DNA of 64,000 nt from Eubacterium oxidoreducens (GCF_900104415.1 NZ_FMXR01000006.1:228927-292926), one strand, 5' to 3'; positions 51,855 through 61,279 are shown, numbered from the stretch's first letter. Notes: a model not told the origin generated them from the sequence alone. Made by a program: numbers and translations.

Positions 51855-53636
51855 CTAACTGTCATTTTCCACTTTTTTACTGACAAGTCCCAGGCTTTCT
51901 ACGACTTCATATACCTTATCTGTATATTCTTGTCGATCTGTCAGCGAATAAATCTCCTGTGCCCCTGCTCGATCCAAGCGATAGGTATCGCTTAAGCGTT
52001 GCTCTATTTCAGCTTCTACTGTATCATACAAATCACCAATTTCAAGATTATTGGCTTCATCTGCATATTTTTCATAAACCTTAGCACCTCTTAACAACGA
52101 ATCAAGCGCATCCTCGTATAATTCTTGTTTTTCAAACAGATAGAAATTATCCCGATGTTTACAGATAAATGCCATCAACTGAATCTTACGATAAAGATTT
52201 TGTGTCTCTTCATCATTTTCATCAATCTTCATGCCCTCAATATCTTCATAAGCCTGAATATAATCAGCAGCGTAAAAATCCTTTTCTGCTTTAGACAATA
52301 TTCTCTCAGTTCCGGTAAGATTTGTAAAGACAAATACTAATGCAAAAATAGAAATTCCCAAAATAGCACCTGCAATCAATGGTCCTTTTGGAACAGGCGG
52401 AAGCTTTTCCTTCGGCTTTTTTTCTTTCTTCGGTTTCTTTTCCTTTGGCTTCTTTTCTTTTGGCGGTTTTTCCTTCTTCGGCTTCTTTTCTTTTTTCTTC
52501 TTTTCCTTTTTATCTTTCTTGTCTTTCTTTCCCTTTTCTTCTTTCTCAGATGACTCTTCACCATCTAACTGTTTCAGAATCTCAAGATTTTCATCTGAAA
52601 GATTCGTCATCTGTTCTTCCGGAACTTCTACTTCTTCCTCTTCTTCATCATCGTCATCTCCAAAAAGAATCCGCTTTAATCGATCAAAGAAAGATTCATC
52701 CGATTTTTCTTTTTGTTTCTTTTCTTTCTTAGCCTTTTTATCCTTATCTTTCTTTTTCTTCTTTAAGGCTTTCTTCTCTGACTTAGCTTCTTCCACTTCC
52801 TGTTTTAACAGATTAGCTGCATCTTCAGCATCATCCGAAGCAGAATCAGGCGTATCCTCCACTTCCTCCTCAGTTTCTTCCGGAGCCAATAAAATATCTT
52901 CCTCATCAGCCTTAAGCAAATCACTTAATTCGCTTATTTCTTCATTTTCAGAAAGACCGGACAACAAATCAAGCAATTCCTGTTCATTTTCCTTAGGCAA
53001 TTCATCTGTCTGCGTTCCATCACCAATATCCTCCGGCATAACCATTCCTTCAGGAAGTTCCATCTCTAGCGCACTTTGTTCTTCTTGCGAATCAGGCGTA
53101 GACATTGCGGCTAAATCCGGCTCAGCTGTAGCTTCATCCAAATCGCTTTCATTCTCCGAAATCGCATTTACTTCCAAAGGCATTTCCGGTTCAACTTGTT
53201 CTTCCTCACCAAGTACAACCGCATCCGGCACTTCAGTTGCCTTAAATTCTTCACCACGATTTACTTCCTCGATTTCCGGCACCGAATTCTGTTTGGTCTT
53301 TTCATCGAGCGCATCTGATGGCATCATATTATCAATATCTTCAAAAAAACTCTTCTCCTGCTCTGATTCTGAAAAATCATTCGGAACAAAAGAGGATTCT
53401 GCCTTTCGATTTGGAAACAAATCATCATCTTCAAGCAACTCTTTTTCAAACTCGGAAATAAAGGAATCATCCTCCATATCATCTAGAAGCGGATCGAATT
53501 TTGGATTCATATCCGTCAGACTTTCGAGTTCCTTCTCTATTTTTTTGTCATTTAACCCCGATTTAAGATCTAATTCTTCCTTAAAACTGGTTACTGAATT
53601 CAACAGACTGTCTAAATAATCCTCGTTCTGACTCAC
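51855..53636 (-). CDS. Large acidic/lysine-rich single-pass membrane protein
   Basis: Function unknown. The ~593-residue protein (GTG start at 53636 with GGGAGGA six bases upstream; another GTG lies at 53651) has an acidic, disordered first half rich in Glu, Asp and Ser, a Lys-rich segment (about 286-312), an Asp/Glu run, then a Lys/Pro/Glu repeat region (KKPKKEKPPKEKKPKEKKPK, about 385-415), one membrane helix (about 418-439) and a ~150-residue extracytoplasmic C-terminus with helical, TPR-like repeats. Most of the protein would be cytoplasmic. It is the first gene of a run leading to hisH-hisF-ung, though 106 bases separate it from hisH. Confidence 0.75.
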   Translation of the reverse strand: MSQNEDYLDSLLNSVTSFKEELDLKSGLNDKKIEKELESLTDMNPKFDPLLDDMEDDSFISEFEKELLEDDDLFPNRKAESSFVPNDFSESEQEKSFFEDIDNMMPSDALDEKTKQNSVPEIEEVNRGEEFKATEVPDAVVLGEEEQVEPEMPLEVNAISENESDLDEATAEPDLAAMSTPDSQEEQSALEMELPEGMVMPEDIGDGTQTDELPKENEQELLDLLSGLSENEEISELSDLLKADEEDILLAPEETEEEVEDTPDSASDDAEDAANLLKQEVEEAKSEKKALKKKKKDKDKKAKKEKKQKEKSDESFFDRLKRILFGDDDDEEEEEVEVPEEQMTNLSDENLEILKQLDGEESSEKEEKGKKDKKDKKEKKKKEKKPKKEKPPKEKKPKEKKPKKEKKPKEKLPPVPKGPLIAGAILGISIFALVFVFTNLTGTERILSKAEKDFYAADYIQAYEDIEGMKIDENDEETQNLYRKIQLMAFICKHRDNFYLFEKQELYEDALDSLLRGAKVYEKYADEANNLEIGDLYDTVEAEIEQRLSDTYRLDRAGAQEIYSLTDRQEYTDKVYEVVESLGLVSKKVENDS

Positions 53637-53667
53637 GACATGTCCTCCCACCCACTATTACTCAAAA

Positions 53668-53695
53668 ATAGGACGTGACCAAAATCACGTCCTAT
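53668..53695 (-). terminator. Intrinsic terminator of cheV
   Basis: The 11-bp arms ATAGGACGTGA and TCACGTCCTAT pair perfectly around six bases, followed by TTTTTGAG on the minus strand. It lies between cheV and the downstream membrane protein gene. Confidence 0.85.
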
Positions 53696-53763
53696 GAAAA
53701 AACTTGTTTGTTATCATCCTCACCTATACAATTGCTTACAAGTGAGTGATTTCTACGATTGAA

Positions 53764-54660
53764 TTAAAGATTAACCAACTTATCAATTGCTTCTACCAAC
53801 TGTCCAATCTCCGGTTTTGAAAGCTGTGCATCAGCACCTAATTGTTCACCTTTTCTTCTCATTTCATCATTTACCAATGAAGAGAAAATAACCAAAGGTA
53901 CCGATTTCAAATCATCATCGCTCTTTACAAGTTTTGTCAAGCGATGTCCATCCATTACCGGCATCTCAATATCGGTAATAATACAAGCTGCATTTTCCTT
54001 AATAGTACCTGCTTGCTTATACTGAACAAGTTTATCCCATGCTTCCTTGCCATTACCATTAACATTAAGATTCGTATAACCTGCTTTTTTAAGACAATCT
54101 GTAATCATCTTGCTAAGCATTGGAGAATCCTCAGCCAATACAATCGGAACATCCGATCTTTCGCGTTCTCCAAGTTGTTCAATATCAGACATCTTAAGAC
54201 CTGTCTCAGGCGAAATGTCTGTTACAATCTTCTCGAAATCCAAAATAACAATTAACTTATCCTCAATCTTAATTACACCGGTTGATACACCCTTCTCATT
54301 AGCATTAATGGAATGATCCGGCTTAATAATATCGGCCCATGACACTCTATGAATTCCAATCACTTCATCCACATGAAATGCTACATTCAGTTTATTGAAA
54401 TTCGTAATAATGAAAAGACCTTCAAATGCTTCATCTCCAAGCCCCAGTGAAGTCTTCAAATTAATAACCGTAATCATGGTATCACGCGGCATAAATATGC
54501 CTTCCACGCTTGGATGCGGATTCGGAATTGGTGTTACCGGCTGGTATTTTAATATTTCACGAATCTTCGCAACGTTGATGCCATAATGATTATCTCCTAA
54601 AGTAAATTCGAGAACTTCCAGCTCATTAGTTCCGTTCTCCAAAAGAATATTTGTATCCAT
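53764..54660 (-). CDS. cheV: Chemotaxis coupling/receiver protein CheV
   Basis: CheV combines a CheW-like coupler (about residues 10-150) with a receiver domain (about 172-299) phosphorylated by CheA, and serves in adaptation. The ATG at 54660 (GGGAGGAG upstream) gives 299 residues starting MDTNILLENG. The coupler has FTLGDNHYGINVAKIREIL; the receiver has VLAEDSPMLSKMI, the acceptor Asp230 in CIITDIEMPVMDG and LSKPE. Unlike the other che genes it lies alone with its own terminator and extended -10 promoter. Confidence 0.96.
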   Translation of the reverse strand: MDTNILLENGTNELEVLEFTLGDNHYGINVAKIREILKYQPVTPIPNPHPSVEGIFMPRDTMITVINLKTSLGLGDEAFEGLFIITNFNKLNVAFHVDEVIGIHRVSWADIIKPDHSINANEKGVSTGVIKIEDKLIVILDFEKIVTDISPETGLKMSDIEQLGERERSDVPIVLAEDSPMLSKMITDCLKKAGYTNLNVNGNGKEAWDKLVQYKQAGTIKENAACIITDIEMPVMDGHRLTKLVKSDDDLKSVPLVIFSSLVNDEMRRKGEQLGADAQLSKPEIGQLVEAIDKLVNL

Positions 54661-54699
54661 GTGCGCTCTCCTCCCGATAAACAATCTACAATTAGTTAA

Positions 54700-54708
54700 A
54701 TTATAGCA
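54700..54708 (-). promoter_or_regulatory. Extended -10 promoter of cheV
   Basis: TATAAT (54700-54705) preceded by TGC on the minus strand forms an extended -10 box; no good -35 box is visible upstream, only A/T-rich DNA. The leader to the cheV ATG is about 35 bases. Confidence 0.55.
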
Positions 54709-54775
54709 CAACATTCAAAAAAATAAATTGTTTTTTTGAAAAAAATAGTTCTTTTTTCTCATTTTTAAGTTCTTT

Positions 54776-55552
54776 TTACTCCAATTCAACCTTTTTCGCA
54801 GTATCCTCTACCGTAACCGTTAAATACATAGACTCTATTGACTTAGCTACAGACTTATCCACCTCAAATAAAAGCATGACTTTTTGGCTCTTTCCCGCCT
54901 TTATCGTTCCGGAATAAGTAGATAAATCCGACTCCAATAAGGTAGCCTGTGACAAGGTTGTCGTTGAATCATTAATTGTCAACCGAAATCTCGGTCCAAT
55001 CGATAACGTATCAAGTTCAACTTTCTTACTTGCTTTCGCATTAAACGTCACTTGTACAAATCTTTTATCCGGTGAGGAAGGTTCTGTTGAAAAATAAGAC
55101 CCCTCTTCCACTGACTTTTTCACTTCATATCCCTTATAAGTAAATGTGATTCCGTCAATTCCCAGTGCATTCTCCAAAGTTGTTGTCTCTAACGAAGAAT
55201 CCTCTGCAATCTCTTCTGAATCCTCATCGGTCTGTGTTTCTTCTTGCGTTGAAATTCCCGACGAATCATCCCCTTCTGTACTTGGATCAGCCGTCTCTTT
55301 CTCCTCTTGTGATGTTTCTTGTGAAGTCTCCTGTGTGGTTTCTTCGCTCTCTTCTTGCGCTTCTTCCTCTTCTTCCGTAGGCGTTGTCAGCCCATCTTCC
55401 GCTTTTTTATTATATTTCGAAATCACATGTGCCGAATAAGCTGCTATGGTATCTGCTTCTTCTTCCGTAACGGAAATCATCTCCGTTCCACATCCGGTAA
55501 GCATGAACCCCACTGCTGCAATTACGACAAGACATATCCATCTTTTTCTCAT
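54776..55552 (-). CDS. Surface lipoprotein with acidic linker and beta-sandwich domain
   Basis: Function unknown. The 258-residue protein (ATG at 55552) has a lipoprotein signal with the lipobox LTGC (lipidated Cys21), a short segment, then an unusually Glu/Thr/Ser-rich linker of about 75 residues (about 45-120, with ETSQETSQEE repeats), and a C-terminal domain (about 130-258) with FVQVTFNAKASKKVELDTLS that looks like an immunoglobulin-like DUF4352-type fold. It would sit on the outer face of the membrane. It precedes no gene on its strand closer than cheV and may be expressed alone. Confidence 0.8.
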   Translation of the reverse strand: MRKRWICLVVIAAVGFMLTGCGTEMISVTEEEADTIAAYSAHVISKYNKKAEDGLTTPTEEEEEAQEESEETTQETSQETSQEEKETADPSTEGDDSSGISTQEETQTDEDSEEIAEDSSLETTTLENALGIDGITFTYKGYEVKKSVEEGSYFSTEPSSPDKRFVQVTFNAKASKKVELDTLSIGPRFRLTINDSTTTLSQATLLESDLSTYSGTIKAGKSQKVMLLFEVDKSVAKSIESMYLTVTVEDTAKKVELE

Positions 55553-55621
55553 CTCTATCACCGTTCCCTCGCGCGAACATTACGCGAAACTTATACTATC
55601 AAAAGTATTTTAGCATTTCTG

Positions 55622-57136
55622 TTATAAAGAAACAACATTTTGCTGTTCTTTTGAACAATCCATTTCGAACCAGAAATTAACGCCGTTTTGCAGGTTTTCC
55701 ACGCCACATTTTTGACCATGCGAATCCATAATAGCCTTAACAATTGAAAGGCCAATTCCATTTCCTCCATACTCTCTCGTTCGTGCTTTATCTACTTTAT
55801 AGAATTTTCCCCAGATTCGGTCGATGTCCTCGGGCGGAATACAGCTTCCCGTATTAAACACATTTACTCTGACTTTTTCTGTTCCACCGGTAACCCAAAC
55901 GCGAATCTTCTTCTCACCAGAAGCATAGTGAATCGCATTGCTCATATAATTTGTAATAACTTCTTCTATCTTGAATTCATCGCCCCATACATAAATCGGA
56001 TCTTGTTTTTCAAATTCAATCGAAATATTTTCTTGTTTCGCCAAAATATTTGAATTTTGCACTACACCACCAACCAGTTCCATCAGTTCAAAACGCTTCA
56101 TTTCCACCTGATTTTGTCCAAACTCAAGCTGATTTAAAGTCAAAAGTTTCTTTACAAGTTCGTTCATTTTCGCTGCTTCATCTATAATCACATCGCAATA
56201 AAAATCACGATTTTCCTCATCTTCAACACTTTCCTTTAAGCCTTCCGCATATCCTTGAACTAAGGCAATTGGCGTTTTTAATTCGTGTGATACATTGGAC
56301 AAAAACTCCTTTCGCATCTTATCAATTTCATTTTTCTTATCTATGTCTTTTTGCAATTCCACATTGGCGCTTTTTAGTTCTGCAATCGTTTGCTCTAGCT
56401 GATTTGACATATCATTCATATGTTCTCCAAGAACATCTACTTCATTTTTTCTTCTTTGTCTGGAAACATATTTCGCTTCAAAATCAAGCTGCGTCATTTT
56501 CTTTGAAAGTTCCGTAAGATATAAAATCGGATCGGTAATTTTCTTTGTTATCAAAAGAACTGCAAATGCTCCGGCCGCGATAGAAATCGCCCCAACAATC
56601 AGTAAGAACTGATTGGAAATCAAGACACTTTCTTTAATTCCCTCAAGAGGTGTACGCATCAATATCTGATTTCCATCCTCTAACGTCCCAAACAAGACAA
56701 TATACTGTTCCTGCAAACGTTCATCTTGTATAACCACCATTCTATAATTCTCGTTTTCGATTATCACATCCGATTCCACCGTACTATCAAACAAAAGCTG
56801 TCCAATCTGCGAGCGAATGGTAGAATAATTACTTGCCGATGTTAATACCACATCCCAATCTGAAGTCAATACAGATATTGAAATATTACCATTTGATGCA
56901 ATTGTCTCAAATGTTGTCTGAAAAGAATTATTATAAAGCGTTCCCTTTTCACAAGCCGTATTAATCTTTTCATAACTTTCCATCAAAAGATTTTGCTTTT
57001 TTATGGAATAAAAGGTACTTAAAAACAGCGAATTCAAACACAAGCACAAGACTAATGTTCCTACTACAACCGCGATTATAATAATCAACATTTTCGTTCT
57101 GATTGATCCATATTGTTTTTTTCTTATCATATCCAC
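55622..57136 (-). CDS. Membrane histidine kinase of a two-component system
   Basis: The 504-residue kinase has two membrane segments (about 17-40 and 175-197) around a ~135-residue extracytoplasmic sensor region, a HAMP domain (about 197-250), a coiled-coil, the phosphorylation box FLSNVSHELKTPIALVQGYA (His284) and the ATPase domain with NYMSNAIHYA, NTGSCIPPEDIDRIWGKFY and GGNGIGLSIVKAIM. The sensed signal cannot be told. The start is GTG at 57136 or ATG at 57130, as AGAGG fits both. It pairs with the response regulator upstream, from which a terminator separates it. Confidence 0.93.
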   Translation of the reverse strand: MDMIRKKQYGSIRTKMLIIIIAVVVGTLVLCLCLNSLFLSTFYSIKKQNLLMESYEKINTACEKGTLYNNSFQTTFETIASNGNISISVLTSDWDVVLTSASNYSTIRSQIGQLLFDSTVESDVIIENENYRMVVIQDERLQEQYIVLFGTLEDGNQILMRTPLEGIKESVLISNQFLLIVGAISIAAGAFAVLLITKKITDPILYLTELSKKMTQLDFEAKYVSRQRRKNEVDVLGEHMNDMSNQLEQTIAELKSANVELQKDIDKKNEIDKMRKEFLSNVSHELKTPIALVQGYAEGLKESVEDEENRDFYCDVIIDEAAKMNELVKKLLTLNQLEFGQNQVEMKRFELMELVGGVVQNSNILAKQENISIEFEKQDPIYVWGDEFKIEEVITNYMSNAIHYASGEKKIRVWVTGGTEKVRVNVFNTGSCIPPEDIDRIWGKFYKVDKARTREYGGNGIGLSIVKAIMDSHGQKCGVENLQNGVNFWFEMDCSKEQQNVVSL

Positions 57137-57218
57137 CTAAACCTCTTTCCAGTCTCGCCTGACAAGCTTTTTTCTAAGCGTTTATCTTAATCGCAGATTG
57201 CACCCCTACTAAGATAAA

Positions 57219-57247
57219 AAACTCTGCTCAAAAACTAAGCAGAGTTT
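57219..57247 (-). terminator. Terminator between response regulator and kinase genes
   Basis: AAACTCTGCT and AGCAGAGTTT pair perfectly, followed by TTTTTTATCTT on the minus strand. A second pair, TTATCTTA (57182-57189) and TAAGATAA (57210-57217), overlaps its U-tract and could compete with it. Read-through to the kinase is needed unless it has its own promoter. Confidence 0.8.
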
Positions 57248-57252
57248 ACCTG

Positions 57253-57930
57253 TTACCTCTCACATTCAAACTTATAGCCCATGCCCCAAATGGTCTTGAT
57301 ATAATTTCCTTTATCTCCCATCTTGCTTCTAAGCTTCTTGACATGCGTATCAATCGTTCTTGCATCTCCAAAATAATCGTAATTCCATACATTATTTAAA
57401 ATCTTTTCTCTTGAAAGCGCAATCCCTTGATTCTTTATAAAATATGTCAATAATTCAAATTCCTTAAAACTTAATTCAACACTTTTCTCATCGATATGAA
57501 CCGTATGTGCAGCCTGATCTATTACAATGCCGCCAATTTCCAGCTTTTCTTCTTCATCCGGCGATGTTCTTCGAAGAACCGCCTCCACTCTTGCCACCAG
57601 AACTTTCGGGCTAAACGGCTTAGAAATATATTCATCTACCCCCAAATCAAACCCTTGCAATTCATCTGTTTCTTCACCCTTGGCCGTTAGCATGATAATC
57701 GGGACCTTAGAATGTTCACGAATTTCACTACACACTTCATAACCATTCCTTCTTGGCATCATAATATCTAGAATTATTAAATCAATGTCGTTTTCTCCAA
57801 AAAAAATTTCAAGTGCTTCTTCGCCATCTTGTGCTTCTATCACGTCAAAATCATTTCTCACAAGAAAATCACGCACTAACTTACGCATCCTGCTTTCATC
57901 ATCCACAACAAGAATCTTCTTTTTATCCAT
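57253..57930 (-). CDS. OmpR-family response regulator
   Basis: The 225-residue regulator has a receiver domain with acidic pair D10/D11 and acceptor Asp55 in LIILDIMMPRRNG, and a C-terminal winged helix with LSFKEFELLTYFIKNQGIAL and RTIDTHVKKLRSKMG. It should be phosphorylated by the kinase encoded next. Targets are unknown. A strong hairpin separates the pair, which may set kinase levels below regulator levels. Confidence 0.95.
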   Translation of the reverse strand: MDKKKILVVDDESRMRKLVRDFLVRNDFDVIEAQDGEEALEIFFGENDIDLIILDIMMPRRNGYEVCSEIREHSKVPIIMLTAKGEETDELQGFDLGVDEYISKPFSPKVLVARVEAVLRRTSPDEEEKLEIGGIVIDQAAHTVHIDEKSVELSFKEFELLTYFIKNQGIALSREKILNNVWNYDYFGDARTIDTHVKKLRSKMGDKGNYIKTIWGMGYKFECER

Positions 57931-57973
57931 AACATATCAACCTTTCTTAGGAATAGCATAGCAATAAAATATG

Positions 57974-58573
57974 TCAATTCTGTGATTGCGATGAATCAAT
58001 TCCATACTTTTGTTCGTATTCTTGAATTGCTTTTTCCCGCTCATCAAGCTGCGTCTCCCACTCTTCATATTGGTTGATAATCTGTTCTTTGTAATTAAGA
58101 ATCGTAACACTATCCGACGTTCCCAAAATCGCAAACATAGCTATCACCATTGCGATTAAAATAAAAACCAGCAATAATACAACGCCAAATCTCCTATGCC
58201 ATTTTCTAACCTCCGGCGGTTCCTTTTTACTTTTTTCTTCCAAAGTCTTTTCCAAACCGCTTTCTCCTTGCTCTGCCACCTTCGTCTTCACAGGGATATT
58301 GTGAATACGTTCCGAAGGAACAGATGGATCATTCACTAAATGTGTCTGCAGTTCTCTTAAAAATTCAAGTCCGACCGGAGTTTCGAACATTTTCTCATCA
58401 ATCACTTTATTGTAAATCTGTAACACCTTTTCAGGAGCAGCAAATTCAAGCTTCTGCCGAATAAATTTTGCAGCCGCTTGTTCTTTCTTCGCACGTTCAT
58501 ACTCTTGCTGAGTTTCAAACTCGTAACGATTCACTAATAATTTTTGTCCATTTGAACCGTTCTTACCATCCAT
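57974..58573 (-). CDS. Single-pass membrane protein upstream of the two-component genes
   Basis: Function unknown. The 199-residue protein has a cytoplasmic N-terminal part of about 125 residues, with a helical core (EFETQQEYERAKKEQAAAKF and LEFAAPEKVLQIYNKVIDEK), one membrane segment at about 129-150 and an outer Glu/Gln-rich helix (about 158-192). It lies 43 bases upstream of the response regulator in the same direction and could act in the same signalling path; this rests on position alone. Confidence 0.75.
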   Translation of the reverse strand: MDGKNGSNGQKLLVNRYEFETQQEYERAKKEQAAAKFIRQKLEFAAPEKVLQIYNKVIDEKMFETPVGLEFLRELQTHLVNDPSVPSERIHNIPVKTKVAEQGESGLEKTLEEKSKKEPPEVRKWHRRFGVVLLLVFILIAMVIAMFAILGTSDSVTILNYKEQIINQYEEWETQLDEREKAIQEYEQKYGIDSSQSQN

Positions 58574-58624
58574 AACTGTTCATAATCTCCTACAACTACT
58601 TAGTTCTATCATAACCTAACCAGG

Positions 58625-59248
58625 TCAGTTTATCTTTTTTGCCGGTACGCCAATATACGTTCCCGGTTTTGTTAAATGTTCTATCACTACAGCGCCCGCT
58701 CCAACCAAACAACGATCGCAAATGTCTAAATTATTCAAGACCGTGGCTCCGATTCCTATCCAGCTATACTTTCCAATATCTACAGTTCCGGCAAGCTTAG
58801 CTCCAACCGCAATATGTACATAATCTGATATACGATTATCATGCTCTACTACCGCCGCCGTATTAATAATACATTGTCTGCCGATTCTTGCGCCGGAGTT
58901 GATTACCGCATTGGCCATAACAACGCTTCCTTCCCCAATCGTCACATCAACAGATGAAATCTGAGCACTTGGATGGATTGCTGTATAAAAAGACGCTTTC
59001 TTACCGGAAAGCTCAAGAGCAATTCTTTCTCTTACTGTATGATTTCCAATTCCAATTACAAAGGAATACTTCTCTATGTATTTCGGAAAATCAGGCACTT
59101 TTCCCAATACCGGATAACCGCAAAATTCATCTCCTTGCTCCATTGCATCATCCAAAAATCCCAGAACAATATCTCCTGATTTCTTTACAATATCCGCTAT
59201 CACTTTTCCATGTCCGCTTGCGCCGATGATTACTACTTCTAAAGCCAT
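58625..59248 (-). CDS. NeuD/PglD-like sugar O-acetyltransferase
   Basis: This 207-residue protein has a Rossmann-like N-terminal domain (VVIIGASGHGKVIADIVKKS) and a left-handed beta-helix of hexapeptide repeats (about 95-200, with IGEGSVVMANAVINSGARIG) with the catalytic His in TAAVVEHDNRISDYVHIA. The family acetylates amino-sugars for capsule, sialic acid or glycan pathways, sometimes the glycans on flagellin. No sugar pathway genes are adjacent, so the substrate is unknown. It has its own promoter. Confidence 0.9.
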   Translation of the reverse strand: MALEVVIIGASGHGKVIADIVKKSGDIVLGFLDDAMEQGDEFCGYPVLGKVPDFPKYIEKYSFVIGIGNHTVRERIALELSGKKASFYTAIHPSAQISSVDVTIGEGSVVMANAVINSGARIGRQCIINTAAVVEHDNRISDYVHIAVGAKLAGTVDIGKYSWIGIGATVLNNLDICDRCLVGAGAVVIEHLTKPGTYIGVPAKKIN

Positions 59249-59288
59249 ACTCCCTCTTCTCCCATCTATTGTTCCCTATGCTTTTTTC

Positions 59289-59317
59289 ATTATACTCAAT
59301 GTTTAAAACAGGGGCAA
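59289..59317 (-). promoter_or_regulatory. Sigma-A type promoter of the neuD-like gene
   Basis: TTGCCC (59312-59317), 17-base spacer, TATAAT (59289-59294) on the minus strand. Since this promoter looks native, the mobile element boundary should lie to the right of it, between 59318 and the recombinase end. Confidence 0.75.
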
Positions 59318-59375
59318 TCATTTCCTGTACTCAATCCTACGTCAAGACTCGCTCTTAGGCCAGGGCATAATAAAT

Positions 59376-59399
59376 CAGCCGGAGCAAAAACTCCGACTG
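59376..59399 (-). terminator. Terminator downstream of the serine recombinase
   Basis: Arms CAGTCGGAG and CTCCGGCTG (one G-U pair) enclose six bases and are followed by ATTTATT on the minus strand, 25 bases after the recombinase stop. The U-tract is poor. Confidence 0.5.
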
Positions 59400-59424
59400 C
59401 ATCAAAGTGGACCTCTGTAATAAT

Positions 59425-61071
59425 TCAGCGAACCCCCAAGGCGAAAAAATCTTCATTATCGCCAATCAAACTTTTTAACATAGTATCCGCTATTGGATTA
59501 CTATTTTGTTCTATATCAAAAGTCTCACCACTAAGAATTTCATCTATCACTTTCCTATTAGCAAGAATATCGTCTAATTCTTCATAGTTAATAGTTCTTC
59601 TATCATCTGTATAGAACAAAGTTATGACTATTTTATCATCATACACATATATCTTGTCAATAAGATAATCAAGAACCACAGCCCTTGACGAAGTATCATT
59701 CATATCTAGTGCAAAGACATCCAGATATCTAATGACATCCTCTAATTTCAATTTACTTGCTTTACGCAGTTTAGTTCTCTCAATTTCCTCAGATAAAGAA
59801 TACTTCTGAACCTCAAGTTCATTCATTCTCTGACTTGTCGTTTCATTAAAAATACCTTGTTCAATAGCTTTCATTATATTATTCAGTTTTTTATCTATAT
59901 CTGCTATTGATGCTTTCAAAGCATTCTCACAACTTTCAAAATCTTCAGATTGATTTTCGTGATACTCATAACATTTTTGAGCTATGGATAATCTAATAGT
60001 GCTATCTTGAATCAATTCTGATAAAAAGAATAATACATAAGCCTCTAATTTTTCTTTTCTTATATTCTTTTTACTGCAATGATCTTTCTTCTTTCTATGA
60101 TTATTACAACTGTAATAATAGTAAAGATTTCCTTGCTTTGAAGTTCCACTCATGCCATGCAAATGATCACCACAATAACCACAAACAAGCTTATCAGTTA
60201 GCCAATAATCGACTATTGTATTATTATCATCCGAAGCATACTTTTTTCTCTCCCCACCACGCTTATTCTTTTTCAGCATCTTTTGCACTTGAAAAAATAA
60301 CTCGTCATCAATAATACGGGGCATCCCACCAGCAATAGAAGTATCACCTATATGATATTCACCAATATAGCTAGTATTCGTTAGAATCCTATGAACAGAA
60401 TTAATAGTCATATCTTTATTACGAACACTTTTTATCCCTGACGAATTCAGAGAATCGACGATTGTCTTCATAGGTACTCCATTCGCGTAGTCATTATATA
60501 TCTTTCTAACTATCGGAGCCTTCTCTTCATCAATCTCATATTTAGAATCAGGTTTACCTTTATACCCGAATATTGTTCTCCCCCAATACAAACAATTTTC
60601 CTGCGCAAATTCAATTCCTCTTAGTACATTCTTAGCATGTTGAATAGCAAACTGAGCCGCCATAGCTTGGTATAATGATTCCATAATTACCGCAGAGCCT
60701 TCATCATTTTCTGGAATATACTCTGCCACATAAACAGTTTTCACCCCAGCTGCTCTAAGTGCATTTTTTATAATAGGACCATCATACTGATCACGCGACA
60801 ATCTATCTGTCTTCCATAAAATTAGATATGCTGGTCGAAGTCTTACAACTTCTCTAAGCATCAATTGAAGTTGTGGTCGGTCATATCGAGTTCCGCTCAT
60901 GGCTGGTTCAGCATATTCTTTTATAATAGTTAAATCATGCTTTTGAGCATATTCTATTGCAGCCTTTCTTTGCTGATCTATAGAAGTATCCTTTTGAGCA
61001 CTAGAACTGTATCTATAATATGCAATTGCAGTATTACCTGGGTTTTGAGTAAACCTTTTTGCTCTAGCCAA
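59425..61071 (-). CDS. Large serine recombinase (integrase of a mobile element)
   Basis: The 548-residue enzyme has a resolvase domain with catalytic Ser22 in AIAYYRYSSSAQKDTS, AMSGTRYDRPQLQLMLREV and LILWKTDRLSRDQYDGP, a recombinase domain, a zinc ribbon (CGYCG ... SCNNHRKKKDHC) and a C-terminal coiled-coil (about 400-450). It should catalyse integration and excision between attP and attB. The start is a TTG at 61071 with GGTGGTGAT just upstream. It is the leftmost gene of the element, transcribed toward the host chromosome, so the attachment junction should lie in 59318-59424. Confidence 0.95.
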   Translation of the reverse strand: MARAKRFTQNPGNTAIAYYRYSSSAQKDTSIDQQRKAAIEYAQKHDLTIIKEYAEPAMSGTRYDRPQLQLMLREVVRLRPAYLILWKTDRLSRDQYDGPIIKNALRAAGVKTVYVAEYIPENDEGSAVIMESLYQAMAAQFAIQHAKNVLRGIEFAQENCLYWGRTIFGYKGKPDSKYEIDEEKAPIVRKIYNDYANGVPMKTIVDSLNSSGIKSVRNKDMTINSVHRILTNTSYIGEYHIGDTSIAGGMPRIIDDELFFQVQKMLKKNKRGGERKKYASDDNNTIVDYWLTDKLVCGYCGDHLHGMSGTSKQGNLYYYYSCNNHRKKKDHCSKKNIRKEKLEAYVLFFLSELIQDSTIRLSIAQKCYEYHENQSEDFESCENALKASIADIDKKLNNIMKAIEQGIFNETTSQRMNELEVQKYSLSEEIERTKLRKASKLKLEDVIRYLDVFALDMNDTSSRAVVLDYLIDKIYVYDDKIVITLFYTDDRRTINYEELDDILANRKVIDEILSGETFDIEQNSNPIADTMLKSLIGDNEDFFALGVR

Positions 61072-61279
61072 TTAAAATCACCACCATTCATATATTTTTT
61101 TCGGGCTATCCCCGCTAAGAAGGCGGGCACCCTGCCCTCAATCTGATATGTGTGTAAATGACACATCAATGGGTCATGTTATGTTGAAATTGCGTCATCA
61201 CAAATGCTATATTTGCGAGGTTTTTTTTCATAATTTACACATGATGTAAGTGTCTACACACAAATAACATCATATAAAG

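Noticed and set aside
52519..53619. Long open frame on the plus strand opposite the acidic/lysine-rich gene, apparently a 366-residue Ser/Phe-rich protein
   Set aside because: It is the reverse reading of Glu/Asp/Lys-rich codons, giving Ser/Phe/Leu. The minus-strand gene has a ribosome site, membrane helix and sensible context.
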